The notes below the pieces were generated by a model, which saw nothing but the letters and a program-made list of their open reading frames with translations, was not told the DNA's origin and did not search any database. 64,000 nt of DNA, taken from NCBI GenBank assembly GCA_008711295.1, contig VUYV01000004.1, positions 4,127,129 to 4,191,128 of the forward strand, in the 5' to 3' direction. The translations under genes and the position numbers were made by a program. Below are positions 36,600 to 49,835 of the stretch, piece by piece; the first letter of the stretch is position 1, and the number at the start of each line of letters is the position of its first letter. The DNA comes from Anarhynchus alexandrinus. Lineage: Eukaryota > Chordata > Aves > Charadriiformes > Charadriidae.

Positions 36600-36735
36600 T
36601 GAAGATGTAAATATTAGGCCTAATTTAGCAAAGCACTTCAGTGCATGCTTAATGTTAAGCATATGAGTAACCCCATTACAGTCAGCTGGATTTCAAATTA
36701 AGCACATTTTTAAACATTTTGCTGGAAGCACTGCT
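36600..36735. repeat. Ancient palindromic (MITE-like) repeat relic
   Basis: AGCAAAGCACTTCAGTGCAT, GCTTAATGTTAAGCATATGA, GTAACCCCATTACAGTCAGC, then AAATTAAGCACATTTTTAAA and CATTTTGCTGG match the order of the 'tgcaaagcacttaagcacatgcttaactttaagcatgtgagtagtcccattgaagtcaatgg...' palindrome and its return arm. TTAA-containing arm motifs recur on both sides of the centre. This is the clearest palindromic element of the window. Confidence 0.6.
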
Positions 36736-39700
36736 CCAATCAGTGTCCTGGAACCAGCTAAGACAGATGAACTATTTCTTTATCATAAAAGGATCAGTGA
36801 GACAAAGGAAAAAATGTTATAATTGGATTTAGAGTAGAAGAGAGATACGCTGTCAGGGTAGAAAGTATTATTTGCTTTCACTGTTATATTTCCTTTAAGA
36901 TACAGCTGTCACCTCAAGTATATATTTATCTTGCAGCCTTTACTCCTGCTTTTATTTTATTCTCTTTTTTTGAATAATCACATTCCCGGCCTTCTTATCT
37001 TTTCTCCTTTATATATTCCCCCCATATTCTTTGCCTACTATTCTACCCTGCTCTTCCGGAGAACAGGTGAGAAAAAGGCAATGTAAAATTTGCACTGTGC
37101 CAGGCCCTCACCTCCTAAGATCTGTGATCTAAATTCTGTTTGTTGAATGCTTCGGGCTCATTATATTTGCCTTCCTTTATTGATTCTGGATATCTGACAG
37201 TTCCAGATTATAGAAGATGGCCCATCTAGTAGCCTTTTGAACATACGTCCCTACTCTGGCATACGGATCGCTGTGGCTGCTATAACAGTTTTCTCTCTTT
37301 CGCACTTTCTGCATGTTTTGAGGATGTTTCTTAAAATCAGGTTTCACCCTAATATTAAAGGCTAATATTCTTTTCTAATAGGTCCTATTTCCCTAGAATC
37401 TGAACATTTCTTCTGGATCTAAATGATAACTTTCACTGAGATAACTTAAACTGCCTCCTGCATTTGGGGAACTGAAGAAGGATATCAGTGACCTGTTCCT
37501 GTTAGTAGCAGGAACTATGAGGCAAAGCAAGCATCCTAGGCTCTGCTGCCCAAGGGTAACACCTGGGTGCAAGACTGTCTTCTTCATGGTATGTTTTATG
37601 AGGCTTCTGGAGGAGAATGGATATCTCTGCTGAGGCATACAGCATTCAGCTGATCTATTAGCTTCCCACCAGCAAGCAAAAGCAGATGCGTTCAACACAG
37701 GGACTGCAAATCATGATGTATGCAGGTTGGAAATTCTCACTGGGAAAGCAGGGAGTGTTCATACCAGCCACTTACAGTTACCTCACTTGGGCATCTACAA
37801 CATATTGCTCAGACAGTTAATGGACAGAAGTGGTAGCTCTTGGACTTGAAATGGCCTTCAAAGGACAACATTAAATTCCCTGCACCCTTTGGTGCTCCAG
37901 GTCCCAATTAAGTGCTGAATGGAAAAAGGAAAGCTGCATGCAAAAGGGATTACACTTGGCACTTTTTAAGCCATTTGTCAGGAATTGAGTGAGAGGGGTG
38001 AGAACATAGAAAATAGGCATGTACTGTATCTTTGTAGCAAGTACAGAATTGAAATGCCATCGTGCGGACAGTCAGTGTGAGTAAATTTAACCAGAGCTTC
38101 TCAACAAAAGTGTGACCTTTCAACAAACTGGAATGCAGCCTGCACTAAGACTTTTGGATTGTTTAAGCTCTTACAAGGAATGAACACTATCTCAGTATCT
38201 CAGCCATAACGTGATCTCTTGCGCACCTGTAATCCCCTTATCATACTGAATATTTGCATTTTGTTTAAACATTTAGAACTCAAGGTAGAAGAAAAGCTTT
38301 TAAAACTCTCAACAGCTTGAAAGGTCAATGAAATGAAGCACTGAAAGTTACATCCCTACTCCTTGCAGAAACAGCCTTGCAGCATTCATTTCCAAGGCAG
38401 TCTGAATACATCATACCCAGGAAATTCCTGACACCTTTACTTCTAAGTTTTCATTTTACTGGAAAATGTCAGTTGAAAATGATGGAGTTGAGTTCAGGTG
38501 AAAGAACTTGACTTATAAGCACCTGAAGCTTGTGTCCTCTTAATGAACAATATAATGCAGACGATACATCAAAGGAACATTAGTATTCCCACAGACGATT
38601 GAATTACCTCAGCCTGTAAACAAGAAAAGCTTATCAAATTTAGTATGGCAGAGATCTAGATTCATAAATACAAAATGAAAATCTTGGTTTGTGTTTTAGA
38701 ATAACGTGTTTTTTTAAAATCCAGAAATTTCACTTGAAACCCATCATTGATCAAGCTCACCCTGGCTCCAGTGCGGGATTATCTATCATATTGGTTCAAT
38801 GACAAAACTCCTTATACAGACTGTATGTTTTCCGCATTTATCATAACTGCATACTAACACTCAAAAACTAAGAGATGATATATAAACCTCAAACTTTCAT
38901 TTTACTGGAATCGGACATGTTTACTTAAAATCATCGATGTTTATGAGGTGAGTCTTACATACATTAATTTTAATGCATTCTTAGTACTCAGGTAACACAA
39001 GAGAAATTTCTTTAAAGCAAATAGCAGGATCCATGATGTATTACCTAAAATCTAGCATAACGGTAAACTACTGGAGTGGAAGTACCAAGGAATCTGGAAA
39101 TTATTAGTAAGTATATTGCAATTAAAAGAATGTTTTTTACTTCATTACAGACTGTAAGAAAGGGTGTTCAAAATCATGAGAGAACATTCATTTACAGGTG
39201 AAACAAGGATTGCATTTTTTTCCCCACAGCAATGGCAGTCTATTTTCCCTGCGGTATTTATTTATTACTGTGACAAACATATTATTTAAAGCAGGGCATA
39301 ACTGTTAATATTCACCTATCTTAAAATAGTCTGTATACTATGTTAGTGTTCTCCACTTAAAAATTTAATAACCAAGTTTTTAGCAGACAACATAGAGTCT
39401 GGTGCATCTTCCTTTCTAGATGTTTAAGTTCTACACGGGGCACTATTGCAATATTATTATTTTCAGGATTTGATCACATATGCAGTTTAACAAACGAATC
39501 TTCTGCCTGAAGACCTTGGCATATTACAAGAGAGCTCATGACAGATTCAGTCATGATACTAGTATCATGCATACATGTAAAAAACATGCTTTTATTTTCC
39601 AAAAATACCTTTTACTCCAGCACATTGAAATCAAATCATATCCAAGTGCCAAGTATCTAAATAGAACTAAAACCTGCATAGCTGTTGTTCTGGCTCTGAA

Positions 39701-42075
39701 AAAAGGGATAAAGTCCTCTGTAGAGCTGGATCTCATCAGTAGGAGAAAATACACTCTTTCTTCACTCTTTAACAGTGATTTAATTTGTTTTAGTCCTGTA
39801 GATTTTGTCACAGCAACTTTATTAAATCTTTCTGAAATAGGCAGAAAAAAGTCTCATGGTAATCCAGTTTCAAAATAAATTATATCATTTAATTAATTTA
39901 AGGGTATACAAGAAGGATATCAAAGATAAGCCAAAACTATATTAGGAGCAGCAGCTAGGTTAGACTTGACTTCATTTTTTGTTTACCTTTAAGCTTGATG
40001 ACCTATCTTAGTGGCTAACTTGTAAGATCTGGGATTCAGTTGGCCAAACTTTACAAGGTTTAAAGATCTTTTCTTGTCTTCCAAAGACTTATCTGCATGG
40101 ATTGTTTTCTTAATATTTTTCTGCCCTTTCAAATATTACTTGGAAATGATAAACATAGGCTCACTGTACAAAAAAAAGTGGCAAAAGTCAGAGATTTCAT
40201 ATTCTGTCAGAAAGACCCAGCTGTGGCTGTCAAATGAAAAACTCCACCAAGAGATAGTATTTTCACTGAAAGTATTCATAAATACCTTATTAAAAAGACC
40301 AAGAAATCACTGGCATAGCAATACTGCAGCTCATATACAGATTTTTCCTATAAAAAAAAATGGTACACATACAAGCCAGATAACCCCATTCAATTTCACA
40401 TTGGTATGGTAGAAAATTTGTGCTTTATATTTTGAGAGGAAATCAGACTTGCATTAAGCAGCCCAGCCTATGTGCAAGTACTTTGTGGTAGTGCATTAAA
40501 ATGTACTTAAAGTGGAGTGTTCCTTGATGTTTCAAAATTTATGAAGTTACACTTGATTTTTCAATTTTCCCTTCCTTCTTCCTATGCAGAGTAAGAAGGC
40601 AAATAACCCTGCTATGGGGTATCAACGTATTACTTGCTGAATACCACGCATTAGACCAATGATCAGAGCAGAGAGCACATTGTAGTTGCACTGAATTTTA
40701 GCCATTACAAGTAGTTTCCTCTCAGTTTTAATGGACAGGTTCATCTCTTCATATCATTATATTGGCAAAAAGGCCTAAACAAAAGCAAACAAAAGATAAA
40801 GACACAAAGCGCAATCAAAACTCAGCAGTTTAAAGCCAACGAGCCTGCCTTGTTTTCCAATGCAATTTATTTTATTGCCTTGTGTACTAACACTAAACTA
40901 CTGCATCACTCAGCTGAAAGGGTAAATTTGGGATCTGCTCAGCTCTCAGCGTTGTCCCTAGTGCACTGCAATTACAGAAACACCTGGTTTGAATAATTTC
41001 TCTGCACTCTACTGTAAAAATTCAGTGCTCAACAGACCAAAATTTCACCTCAGTCTGCAATATAAATAATGTATGTATAATGGACTCAGATTTGTAAAGG
41101 GCTGTGGACTTCTCCCCTGTGTCTTCCGTTACCATATTCATCATGGAACAACTTAAAAGGGGAAATGAGATTTGTTAAACTTTTTTCTGACATTATATGC
41201 AATAAGCATTTTTTTTAAAAGAGATTAATTTGGAGCTTGGCCAAACCCTAACTGTTCTGGAGATCAGCCTGGAATTGTCTTCTGGGAACATGGTAGCTCT
41301 CATTCCTGACATAAAGCAACCGAGATGCGTCTCAGCCTATCACCCTACCATCACTTGATGGGACTAACAACAGTTTTGCAGGTATATCTGAAAATAAAAT
41401 GGTTTTCATATTTCTGCACCATCCTCTTATTTGTACAGAGTTCATTTTTCTGATCGCATTTTATCTGATGCTCATTTTGTGTCTCTCCTATGTATGAGTT
41501 TTATGAGCAGAACATTGTCATCAAACACTATTCATACATTAATGTTGGAACACTCCCAGAGATGCATAGCAAAACAAAGATTTTTAAATGTACCTACAGT
41601 AAACCCAACACTAAGAGTTTACCAAACAGTTGCAGATTTGATATTCAGAAAATAATTCTGCACACTTACTAGTTTTGAAATCTTGCATGATGCTTAGAGT
41701 GACATAGAAGGTGAGCCTTGTCATGTCACCTACAATGACCTGAGTACAAGGTTATTTCTTTCCGTTCAGGACAGACTAGTTGGCTGGTGCTGTCAGCATG
41801 TTATGTAAATGTGCTAATCTGCATATGCAGCTATTTCATCTGTAGCTTCTGTCATGCTTAGGTCTATAAACTTCAGGGTGCTCATAGCTACAAAACATTA
41901 CTTTCCAGTCACCATGAAGTTCTTCAGCCAGTTAGTAAGTATTTTCACGTTTCTAAGGTGACAAAAATATATATCATACACACACCATAACCTAGAAATT
42001 GGATCACAGGGAACTGGACCAAGACCAGAAGCTATTAACAGCAGAAATGGAAAAGTTTAGTCATGCTACTTTACC
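36736..42075. other. Non-coding DNA, no gene seen
   Basis: The longest frames are 132 codons (39480-39878), 112 codons (40074-40412) and 101 codons (37393-37698 minus). None shows domain-like composition, and the first is opposed by an 86-codon antisense frame. No repeat family or RNA gene recognised in 5.3 kb. Confidence 0.55.
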
Positions 42076-42115
42076 TCCCCTCTCACCTTACCTGTAAGAA
42101 TCTGCTCCGTGGTCA
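42076..42115 (-). other. Donor-like site, possible recursive splice site on the minus strand
   Basis: Read on the minus strand, CAGATTCTTACAG/GTAAGGTGAG puts an acceptor-like AG directly before a strong donor. The pyrimidine tract is poor, so a plain chance donor is the simpler reading. Confidence 0.15.
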
Positions 42116-44281
42116 AGAAAGCTTCCTCTTAGTTCTTGGCGTGTGTACAAAAATTGTATGAAGTAGGGCCCAAAAATGGCAGCAGTGCAAATACTACTTG
42201 GCTGAGTTTACTAAGTTACTTCTTTGAGGGCACCCACTAATCTGCAAATACCAGCAACTCTTGGGTCCTATTGAAGGAGAGCAATAATAAGATGCAACAA
42301 ATCCCTCCTTGTGTATTTGAGAGGAAGGTTTCAAAGACCAAAATTTTCATAATTATGGTAAATCCCTTGTGATTTACATGGGAGAAGAAACATACCCATC
42401 CTTAGTGATTCTAGGGTTATACTTAAACAGTTATTTTCCTTTTTTGAATTTTTCATTAAAAAGGGAAATTACAACCTCCTGATGCAGACTTGGTCAAAAT
42501 GGGGCTCCTTGCTGCATTGTGTAAACTGAAAATGAATTGCTAGTGTTTTTATGAATATGAAACATTTGCTTTACAAGCCTTGTTGGGCTGCTGCTAGTGG
42601 CCAAAGAATTGGTACATTTTTTGTTTCCTGTTTGGATGAGTGCTAAATCTCCTCTGGCTCAGATGCTCTGCATATATATTTTTCCTGATCCTGGCAACAT
42701 GTTGCTTTGACTTTTCCAAGATCCAGTGAAATAAAGCAAAATTATTCTTTTCAAAAGGGACACAAACCACAAATATGGTTGAGGAAATTTATTTCTAAAA
42801 TGCAGCATAAATGTAACAAATTCTTCCTAGAATAAAAAACCACCTGAAGAATAAGAATCACAAGCTGCTTCAAAGAAAGATGCAAGAAACACAAAACAAC
42901 AGAGTTATAGAAAATGATTTTAAAATCCTTTCTTATATTTCCCTTGTGGTTGTTGCTTAGCTCATGGCAGGAGTCTTTGGCCACTAGATTTCTTCTGAAA
43001 ACAAAAAATTTTCTGCCCAAAGGAGTGGGACATTCAAATTAATGTGAACCAACTTCTGTTAACTATATCGCTTGGGAGCAAGTTTGGCCTGTTTATTATA
43101 TGGATGCAGAAAGATTTCCTATTTTTGTCTTATGGGTTTACCTCCTATGTGCATGTACTGCAAAAGGAGAAATATCGTCTCTTCTCTTTCATTGTTATTC
43201 ATTGCCTCCTACACCATTGCTATTAATCTTTTTAATTACCAATTACAGATGGATTTGTTCTGATGATCTAAAGTTGGAAAAAAAGATTCAGTGTTCTCCA
43301 GAATTTTCCCATATTTAATTCTTTTTTACTACATTTAAAAAGTTTTACTTTTACTAGACTTCCTTAAAGAGCCCCTTTCTCCTCCGAGGCAGTTAGAGAA
43401 CAAGCCCACAGTCTTCAGAACCTTGTATAATAGCTCCTATTGGAGAAATACATCTGGGGCCGATTTCTTAACTGTTGTGATTTCATGGATTAAAAATTAC
43501 TTTAAGCATTTGGTTTTCTAAAAAATGTGACTGGGGACACAGAGGTAGGAGAAAATTTACATTAGTATGTAAATTGACATTTAGCTTGGGTGGAAGTTAA
43601 TGAGCTCCATCCTGTCAAAGTCTGAAATTGCCCGTGAGCATTCCTAGAAGATGCTTCAACAAATGAATATGAACAATTTCCAACAAAAGAAAAGCTTCTG
43701 CAAGCTCAATTAAAACTTATCTTCAGGCTTTGAGCATTGCTAAACACGAGATCAAAATTTACTCCAACTGCTGCTGTTATCACTGGTATGGAGGATACAA
43801 ATATATCAACTCCCTGCTCCTTGTATCTGTAAGCAAAACAAGAAGTGATGCTATTATAGATCTTGCAGGAGCCAACCAAATGGAAGACCTGACTGTCTCT
43901 TTGACATGTGTTCCTTCAGACAGTAACACATCTATTTCCAGTCTAGCAAATGAGCCACAGCACCAATAGACAAAAATGTCACAGACCACAGTCTCTGCTT
44001 GAACACCTATGCCCTGTTCAGAGGAAGAGAGAGAATGGTGCGTTGCATGTGAAGTACCAGGTTTTCTATTCTATCTAGTCTTGGATGACAAATGTTCTAC
44101 AGCTATATCTGCTATAAAAACTCTTTGTGACAAATGAATGGTCAAGAGATACAATCTTTATAGTAATATCATTAAAGAGACTGATTGCAGCCCAAGTCCT
44201 CCTCAATCTCTTTAGCAACACTTTGAAAGAACTGTGCAATTCTGAAAGTCCCATTATTCAGCATAGCAGTGTCATAGAAAA
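42116..44281. other. Non-coding DNA, no gene seen
   Basis: Frames reach 89 codons (42751-43020 minus), with three overlapping plus frames at 43044-43318, the pattern of a chance stop-poor patch. No repeat family recognised. Confidence 0.55.
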
Positions 44282-44326
44282 GGTCTTGAATGCCCTAGAG
44301 AACTGAATGGTCTTGAATGCCCCGGA
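44282..44326. repeat. Short tandem duplication, 27-base period
   Basis: GGTCTTGAATGCCC occurs at 44282 and 44309, separated by TAGAGAACTGAAT. Only the first 14 bases of the unit are exactly repeated. Confidence 0.75.
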
Positions 44327-45169
44327 GGGACGGCTGTTCATGCTTGAACTTTTGCACCCAAGGTTTCTTCACTCACTATTATTTGAACTCTTGCAAAAGG
44401 CTGATCTCATAAATACAGGATTCTCTGCAATATTAATAACAGATGCTATGATCTGACAGGGCTGTCAGTAGGGAATTGCTAACTGTCCCTTTGAAATAGG
44501 TCCCTGAAAATGAAATGGCAACAGTCTTTGGCTTCCTAAACACATTTAATGTGACATGTAGCCACCTTAGCATGTCTACAAAATATGTGTATTTTAACCC
44601 CATGGAGGAACAACCAGGAGCAGAGTCATACCTCACAGAGGCATTCCAGACACATTCACAGATTTCTACCACAGGCTGTTGGAAACAGAGTTGTCATTAA
44701 CCTAATCATTAGCAAAAAGAAGTATCCCAGCTACAACATGTAAATAGCTCCTGTTGAGTGCCTACAGTGCTGGCATATTTTAGGAATGGATTTCTAAAGC
44801 CCAGCTTCTCGCTAAGCAGAAGCCTTCTAGTAGAAAAAGAATGAGAAAGATTCTTTTAAAAGAGGAGCAACAGTTTGTGACAATCTTCTTGACCTCAAAA
44901 ACGCACATGTTGGAAACTCTGACAAGTCCCCTTCTTTTTCCTTTGATGGAGAACCAAACACGTCTCATTCTATTCTTTTCTTGGAATTGTTCCTTTTGAA
45001 GTGACAAATGAACAAATAAACAACATCTGGGTTGCAGAGTAGCCATCTGGGAAAGTCTTGGAAGTGAAGTGTAGAAGGGCCCCCAGAGAATGCTCAAGAG
45101 ACAGAGTGGGGAAATTTGAATAGAAGATAACTGCAGGTGCACTCACCGAAGAAAAGGGCTCCCGCTTAC
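44327..45169. other. Non-coding DNA, no gene seen
   Basis: A 120-codon minus frame at 44780-45142 is Leu- and Phe-rich with no motif, consistent with a polypurine plus strand. It stops before the exon-like segment at 45170-45295 and is in a different frame. Confidence 0.5.
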
Positions 45170-45295
45170 CCACAGGTGTCTAGCGAGGAGCCCATCATTC
45201 ACACCGCACCAGAGCTGTGCTGGCCTGACGGTCAGCCTTCCCCGGTGCTGACTCAGAAACACAGGTACAGGATGGATGTGTCTCCAGTCATTTGA
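45170..45295 (-). other. Exon-like segment, 126 bases, open in one frame
   Basis: On the minus strand the acceptor-like GTTGTGGTTTTCACCAG precedes 45295 and the donor CTGTGG/GTAAGCGGG follows 45170. The length is 42 codons exactly. The frame beginning SNDWRHIHPVPVFLSQHRGR and ending NDGLLARHLW is open from end to end, phase 0 to phase 0. The patch is richer in CpG and GC than its surroundings. The acceptor tract is short and contains G. I do not recognise the peptide. Confidence 0.25.
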
Positions 45296-48200
45296 CTGGT
45301 GAAAACCACAACTTGATGCAGGCACACCATCCCCCTACTAGCCATTCTCTGCCAATTATTTTTGAATACAGCTCTGCTTTAGACACACATTAGAGGTTTT
45401 TATACCAGAGCTTTGAACAGCAATTCATTATGTGGTTTATTAGACCTAAAGTGCAGTTTCATGGTCAAATTGATTTAATGCTGATCTTGCCTTTTTCTTC
45501 CCCATCTGCAAGCTTACATGCTCTCCCTCTTGTGCTGGCACCAGCATGGCATACTGGGCCCTGAAGGCAGCTTAATCAGAAAGTTGATTAAGCTGAATAT
45601 TAATAATTTTTTGCTTTGGGGCCAGATCAGTTTCCTGAACTGGCTGATTGCTTGACTGCACAAAAAATAGTTCAGGGAGAAGGGAGAGGATTAGCTTGTG
45701 GCACAGGCTCACTCCGCCCTTCTTGGCGGCACCGCAGACCCCGATTATCCAGACCACTTTGGAAAGCACAGGTACAAGCGTAATGTTCACAGTGAAAGCT
45801 TCTGGAATCTCCCTCCCTCTCTGACTCTTTGCTTAAAGCCCAGGTGATGTGTTAGAACACCACCAAGATTAGTTTTGCTGCCTTTCCTTCAGATCTCTAT
45901 TTTGCAAGCTTCATAACGGAATTAAACATTAAATTAAGTATGGGCAAGGTGAGGAGAATGAACCTTAGCATGCAAGTGATCAGAACAATTACTTAAAGCC
46001 TTTTTTAAAAAATCATGGTTTATCTGCTTATTTTATTAGATCATCAATTCACAAATAATTTTAACAAAAATTGAGATGAGTTCTGAATCATCATTCATTA
46101 TAAAACTGGCAGGAACCTCTCAGCCATAACTAGCAATTGAATTGAGATGTAGGTAAGAAAATAATAGAAGTTAAACTCTTTAACACGAATTTCATTCAGA
46201 TAATTTGGTGTAAATGTTAATCCCAGGCATCAGAACCATGAGATTAGGTTATTTCTTCTTTCACTTGTTTTCAGCTACTATGAGGAGGTAACAGGCTAAA
46301 TTCTTCCCCAAATGCTAACTGCTTCACTGTTCCAAATATCTGAATTACAGGAATTGTTCCTCTCCCAGTTGCACCATAATAGTGATTGTGATGGTAATAG
46401 GATTATCTAGTGTTAAATTCATTCAAGTTGTTTGATGACTTAAGAACTTCCTCGAGGCTTTTACTTTTCCAGCCAAGGAAGTGTTTTTCTTAAAACAAAT
46501 TATGCTAAAATAATACTAAAAAAAACCCCTCACCAAATGTTCATGGTTTTAAGATATAAAGATTTTTCTTTTGGATTTAAACATATCCCTTCAGTGTTGT
46601 GAAACAGTCCATCAGTATGTGTGCATAAGAATTAAATTAACTGGCAGGAGTGGATAGTAAAACAACATATCATCCATTGTCCCAGCTGAATGGTGGATTC
46701 AGAAAAGAAAAGATTAATCGAGGAGTGTAAAATACAAAAAAGGCTGATTCTACATACATAAGGCTAAATCACGACAAGGCCCACATCTGCCCTCTCTACT
46801 GCAGCAAGAATGACCTTGCCCCTAGTCCATGAGCAGGTCTTCTGGCTGCCACCATAAGACACAAACAGTAAGAAGGGAAGGCAATCCCTGCTGCTTTGCT
46901 CTTGCATATTCATCCTCACCAATGCAGTCAATAAAAAAGTCAGCCTGGAACATTTCTCTTGGCAACGGTCACCCTTTTGTTTGCACTGCTCCAGTCTTTT
47001 GAGGCTCATTTTAATTTTAAGTGGGATCATCCCTTGATCTGTGTTGCCAAACATTCCCACAAGCAATGCTCCCGCGTAACTCAGGATGACAGAGAGCAAC
47101 GGGCAACTGGAGCTGCTTCATATAAGCTCAGTGCAAACCCAGCTGTGGTGGGAAACTCTGTGTCACTACACAAGCGCTTTACACCCACTTTGCTTTGACA
47201 TAGGTGGTTAGGGGATTAAAAATGCCTTTGCTCTTAACAAAAAAAAAAATTTATTAGCAAATTAGGAGGCTTTTCTCCTATTCTGTCGTGCACTGTATGT
47301 ACTGAATTTTGCAGAGCAGACATAAAACTCACATAGAATTAGTACTTAGTCACATATTGGAAGTTGTTAGAATAAAAACCAAAAACTGTCAATAGATAAT
47401 CTATGAAGTTTTATTGATCACATTTAATTTTCACCAGTAAATGCTCATGAAGCTGATGAATCAAACTGCAACTGCAGCTTTTCCTTCTTGAAAATATGTC
47501 TATAGAGGTCCAAAAAGCTTCATTTAAAGGAAATCAGCTAAAAAGCCCTAATTAATGAAATAAACTACAAAGTCTCCACTGGGTTTAGATGGAAGGACTG
47601 TATAACATCTCATGTCCTGGAAAGAGGTGTGCTGCAACTATGATTTTTATGAGCATTTAAATGGCCTGCAACAGGTATCTGGCCTTGTATCAGCTGCTAT
47701 ACTGAATATTTTAAATTCCATCTTGATCTGGGCACCTTTCTTGTGGACTTTCTTATTGTCCACTGAAGCAAGTAAATACATCAGAGAGACAACTGCAATA
47801 TTTTTACAATTTTGCTATACTCGTACCACCTCCCCTGCCTTAATATCTTACGGGTGTAATTCTACTATTACTGAACTGAGTGATAGAAATTTCTACTGAC
47901 TGATCTTAAATGATCATAAAAACATGCAGTTTAACATTTTCCACTGTGGTTTCTTCTAAAGTCAAACTATGATGTTTCACAGATTTTGTTAAACTTAATC
48001 TTATTTTTTAAAAAACACTCAATTGTGCATACTTGGTAAAGTAATAAGGTAAGTCCTGTACAGGCAATAACTCTCTGAAGGATAAGACCAGATTTCAAGA
48101 AAGGCAAGTTTTAAGTTTTACAGTGGGATATAGCTGTCCTGCTCTATTTGCCTGAACAGGTTTGTAATATTTTACATCTTAGGCAGGAATAAAAAAAAAA

Positions 48201-48435
48201 AGAAAACAATACAGCTAGTCTTACTTGGAGACAATGATATTTTCCCATAAAGCTGATAGCAATAAATAAGCTTCCATGTCTTATTGTTTGTGTGCCAAAG
48301 TTTCAGCATTATAGCCTAACGAAAAAACAGAACAAGGCTATCCTGAGTCTGTATGAAGAGCACGATATTGCTGCCAGTTTTGTTTCAGTTTTTCCCCTTG
48401 TTTACTGAGTTGTACACTCTGGTTTCATAGATTGT
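45296..48435. other. Non-coding DNA with one perfect inverted repeat
   Basis: No gene seen. At 45569-45594 AGCTTAATCA and TGATTAAGCT flank a six-base loop. The 111-codon minus frame at 46764-47099 is overlapped by a 79-codon plus frame. A donor-like AATAAG/GTAAGT occurs at about 48046. Confidence 0.5.
45569..45594. repeat. Perfect 10-base inverted repeat
   Basis: AGCTTAATCA, loop GAAAGT, TGATTAAGCT. The arms are perfect but short, and no tail or flanking pairing extends the stem. Confidence 0.75.
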
Positions 48436-48500
48436 TATATATTTATTTTACATATATATAAAAAATATATACACACACACCAGATAGATAGAATATAGAT
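48436..48500. repeat. AT-rich and (CA)n microsatellite cluster
   Basis: TATATATTTATTTTACATAT, then ATATAAAAAATATATA, a (CA)5-type run at 48471-48481 and GATAGATAGA form a compound simple repeat. Length is likely polymorphic. Confidence 0.9.
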
Positions 48501-49752
48501 TTCACTTCTTTGTCCACCTGGCTGCATTGTAGCACCTAGCTACTTAATCAAAATGCTGCCAAAATCTTAACCGGTCTCCATCACAAAAGATGACAATTAA
48601 AGCAGTGACATTTATACATTCAAGAATCAGATACTAAGGTAAGAATACCCCGTTACTATGAAGAGTTGGAAAAGGCATAATTTACAGACTTTTTGCTCAT
48701 GGGCATAAAGAATAGATGATGCCATTGCACCTTTGTCATTGCTATTAAGTATAACCTTGACTAATCCAGCATAGCACGACTTGTTCCTCCCTCCCCTCCT
48801 TGCCAGTCCCTGGCCAAATAATTCACTGAGCTTCTGTGTGGCTCTTTCACAGAAAGATCAGTGGTTTTTCTTCACTTAAATTGTAAGCTCAGCTCCTGCT
48901 GTCCAAAAATCAGGTTACACTGTTGCATGCAGGCTGCACCCTGTTAGTAGACAAAACTGCCCTGCTAGCCCTGGAATGAAACTCCTATTCTTATGCCTCT
49001 TGCATCTTCTGGGTCAAAAGATGGTTTGATAATCAAGAGACCCGACAGTGAGTCACGCTCAATGAGAACCTGTGCTCAGCTGGAGCTGGTGCATCAGCTC
49101 AGTCCTGGGCTACCTGTTCATTTACATGGAGAAGCTTAAAAGCTGGGCCAGAATCCAATCCCTTACAGGCACATTTGCTGTTAGTTCAGTCTTCCTGCAC
49201 TGTCATCCATGCAGAACACAGCCTGAAATACTCTCATTATAATTTAATCTAAACCAATTGGTTTTATAATTTATTGTTATTTCTGGTTTGCAGAAAAATA
49301 ACTCACAAAGTAAAATGAAACCACTAACAAGCAAGTATCTGTTCCAACATCACTTCATGGACTCTTAAACACTTCAACACTTCTAACTTCAGTTTCCTAT
49401 TTGGAGAATGCCTGCTTACATTTCAGCAAAGCTATCCATTATTAAGCCTAACTATCAACCGTGAATTCATTTACGTCAGTCAGATTTTGTGTGATATGCA
49501 GACTGGCATTAAAAGACAGCAAATACATTTTTTGAAATTTCAGTTACAGGTTGATGGGAGCAAAGTCCATGAAATAGAATGAGATTTTTGGCATGCTATT
49601 TTTATTGCTCCTGAGAAAATAAAAGCTTCTTAATTTATTAGAAACTGAAAAGCTACCTTTGTTTAGTTTAGCTGTGCCTCAGAGTCTCCTCATCACTGTC
49701 AGCAAGTGCTAAAAAGTTAAAAGGGAGGAAATATTGTAAAATGCCACTAGAA
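48501..49752. other. Non-coding DNA, no gene seen
   Basis: No frame above 60 codons appears in this 1.25 kb, which is unusually stop-rich. No repeat family recognised. Confidence 0.6.
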
Positions 49753-49835
49753 GGTAGTGCAGTCTAAGATTGAATACAAGGATTCTTGGGCTCAATTCCA
49801 GCCTCTAGAAATTTGCTGGGATGCAATTCATTTAT
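49753..49835 (+). repeat. MIR/CORE-SINE relic, head region
   Basis: GGTAGTGCAGTCTAAGATTG, then CAAGGATTCTTGGGCTCAAT and TCCAGCCTCTAGAA parallel the tRNA-derived head of MIR ('tagtggttagagc...aggactcctgggttcaattcccagctctgcc'). The GGCTCAATTCC part corresponds to the box B region of the ancestral promoter. Confidence 0.5.
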
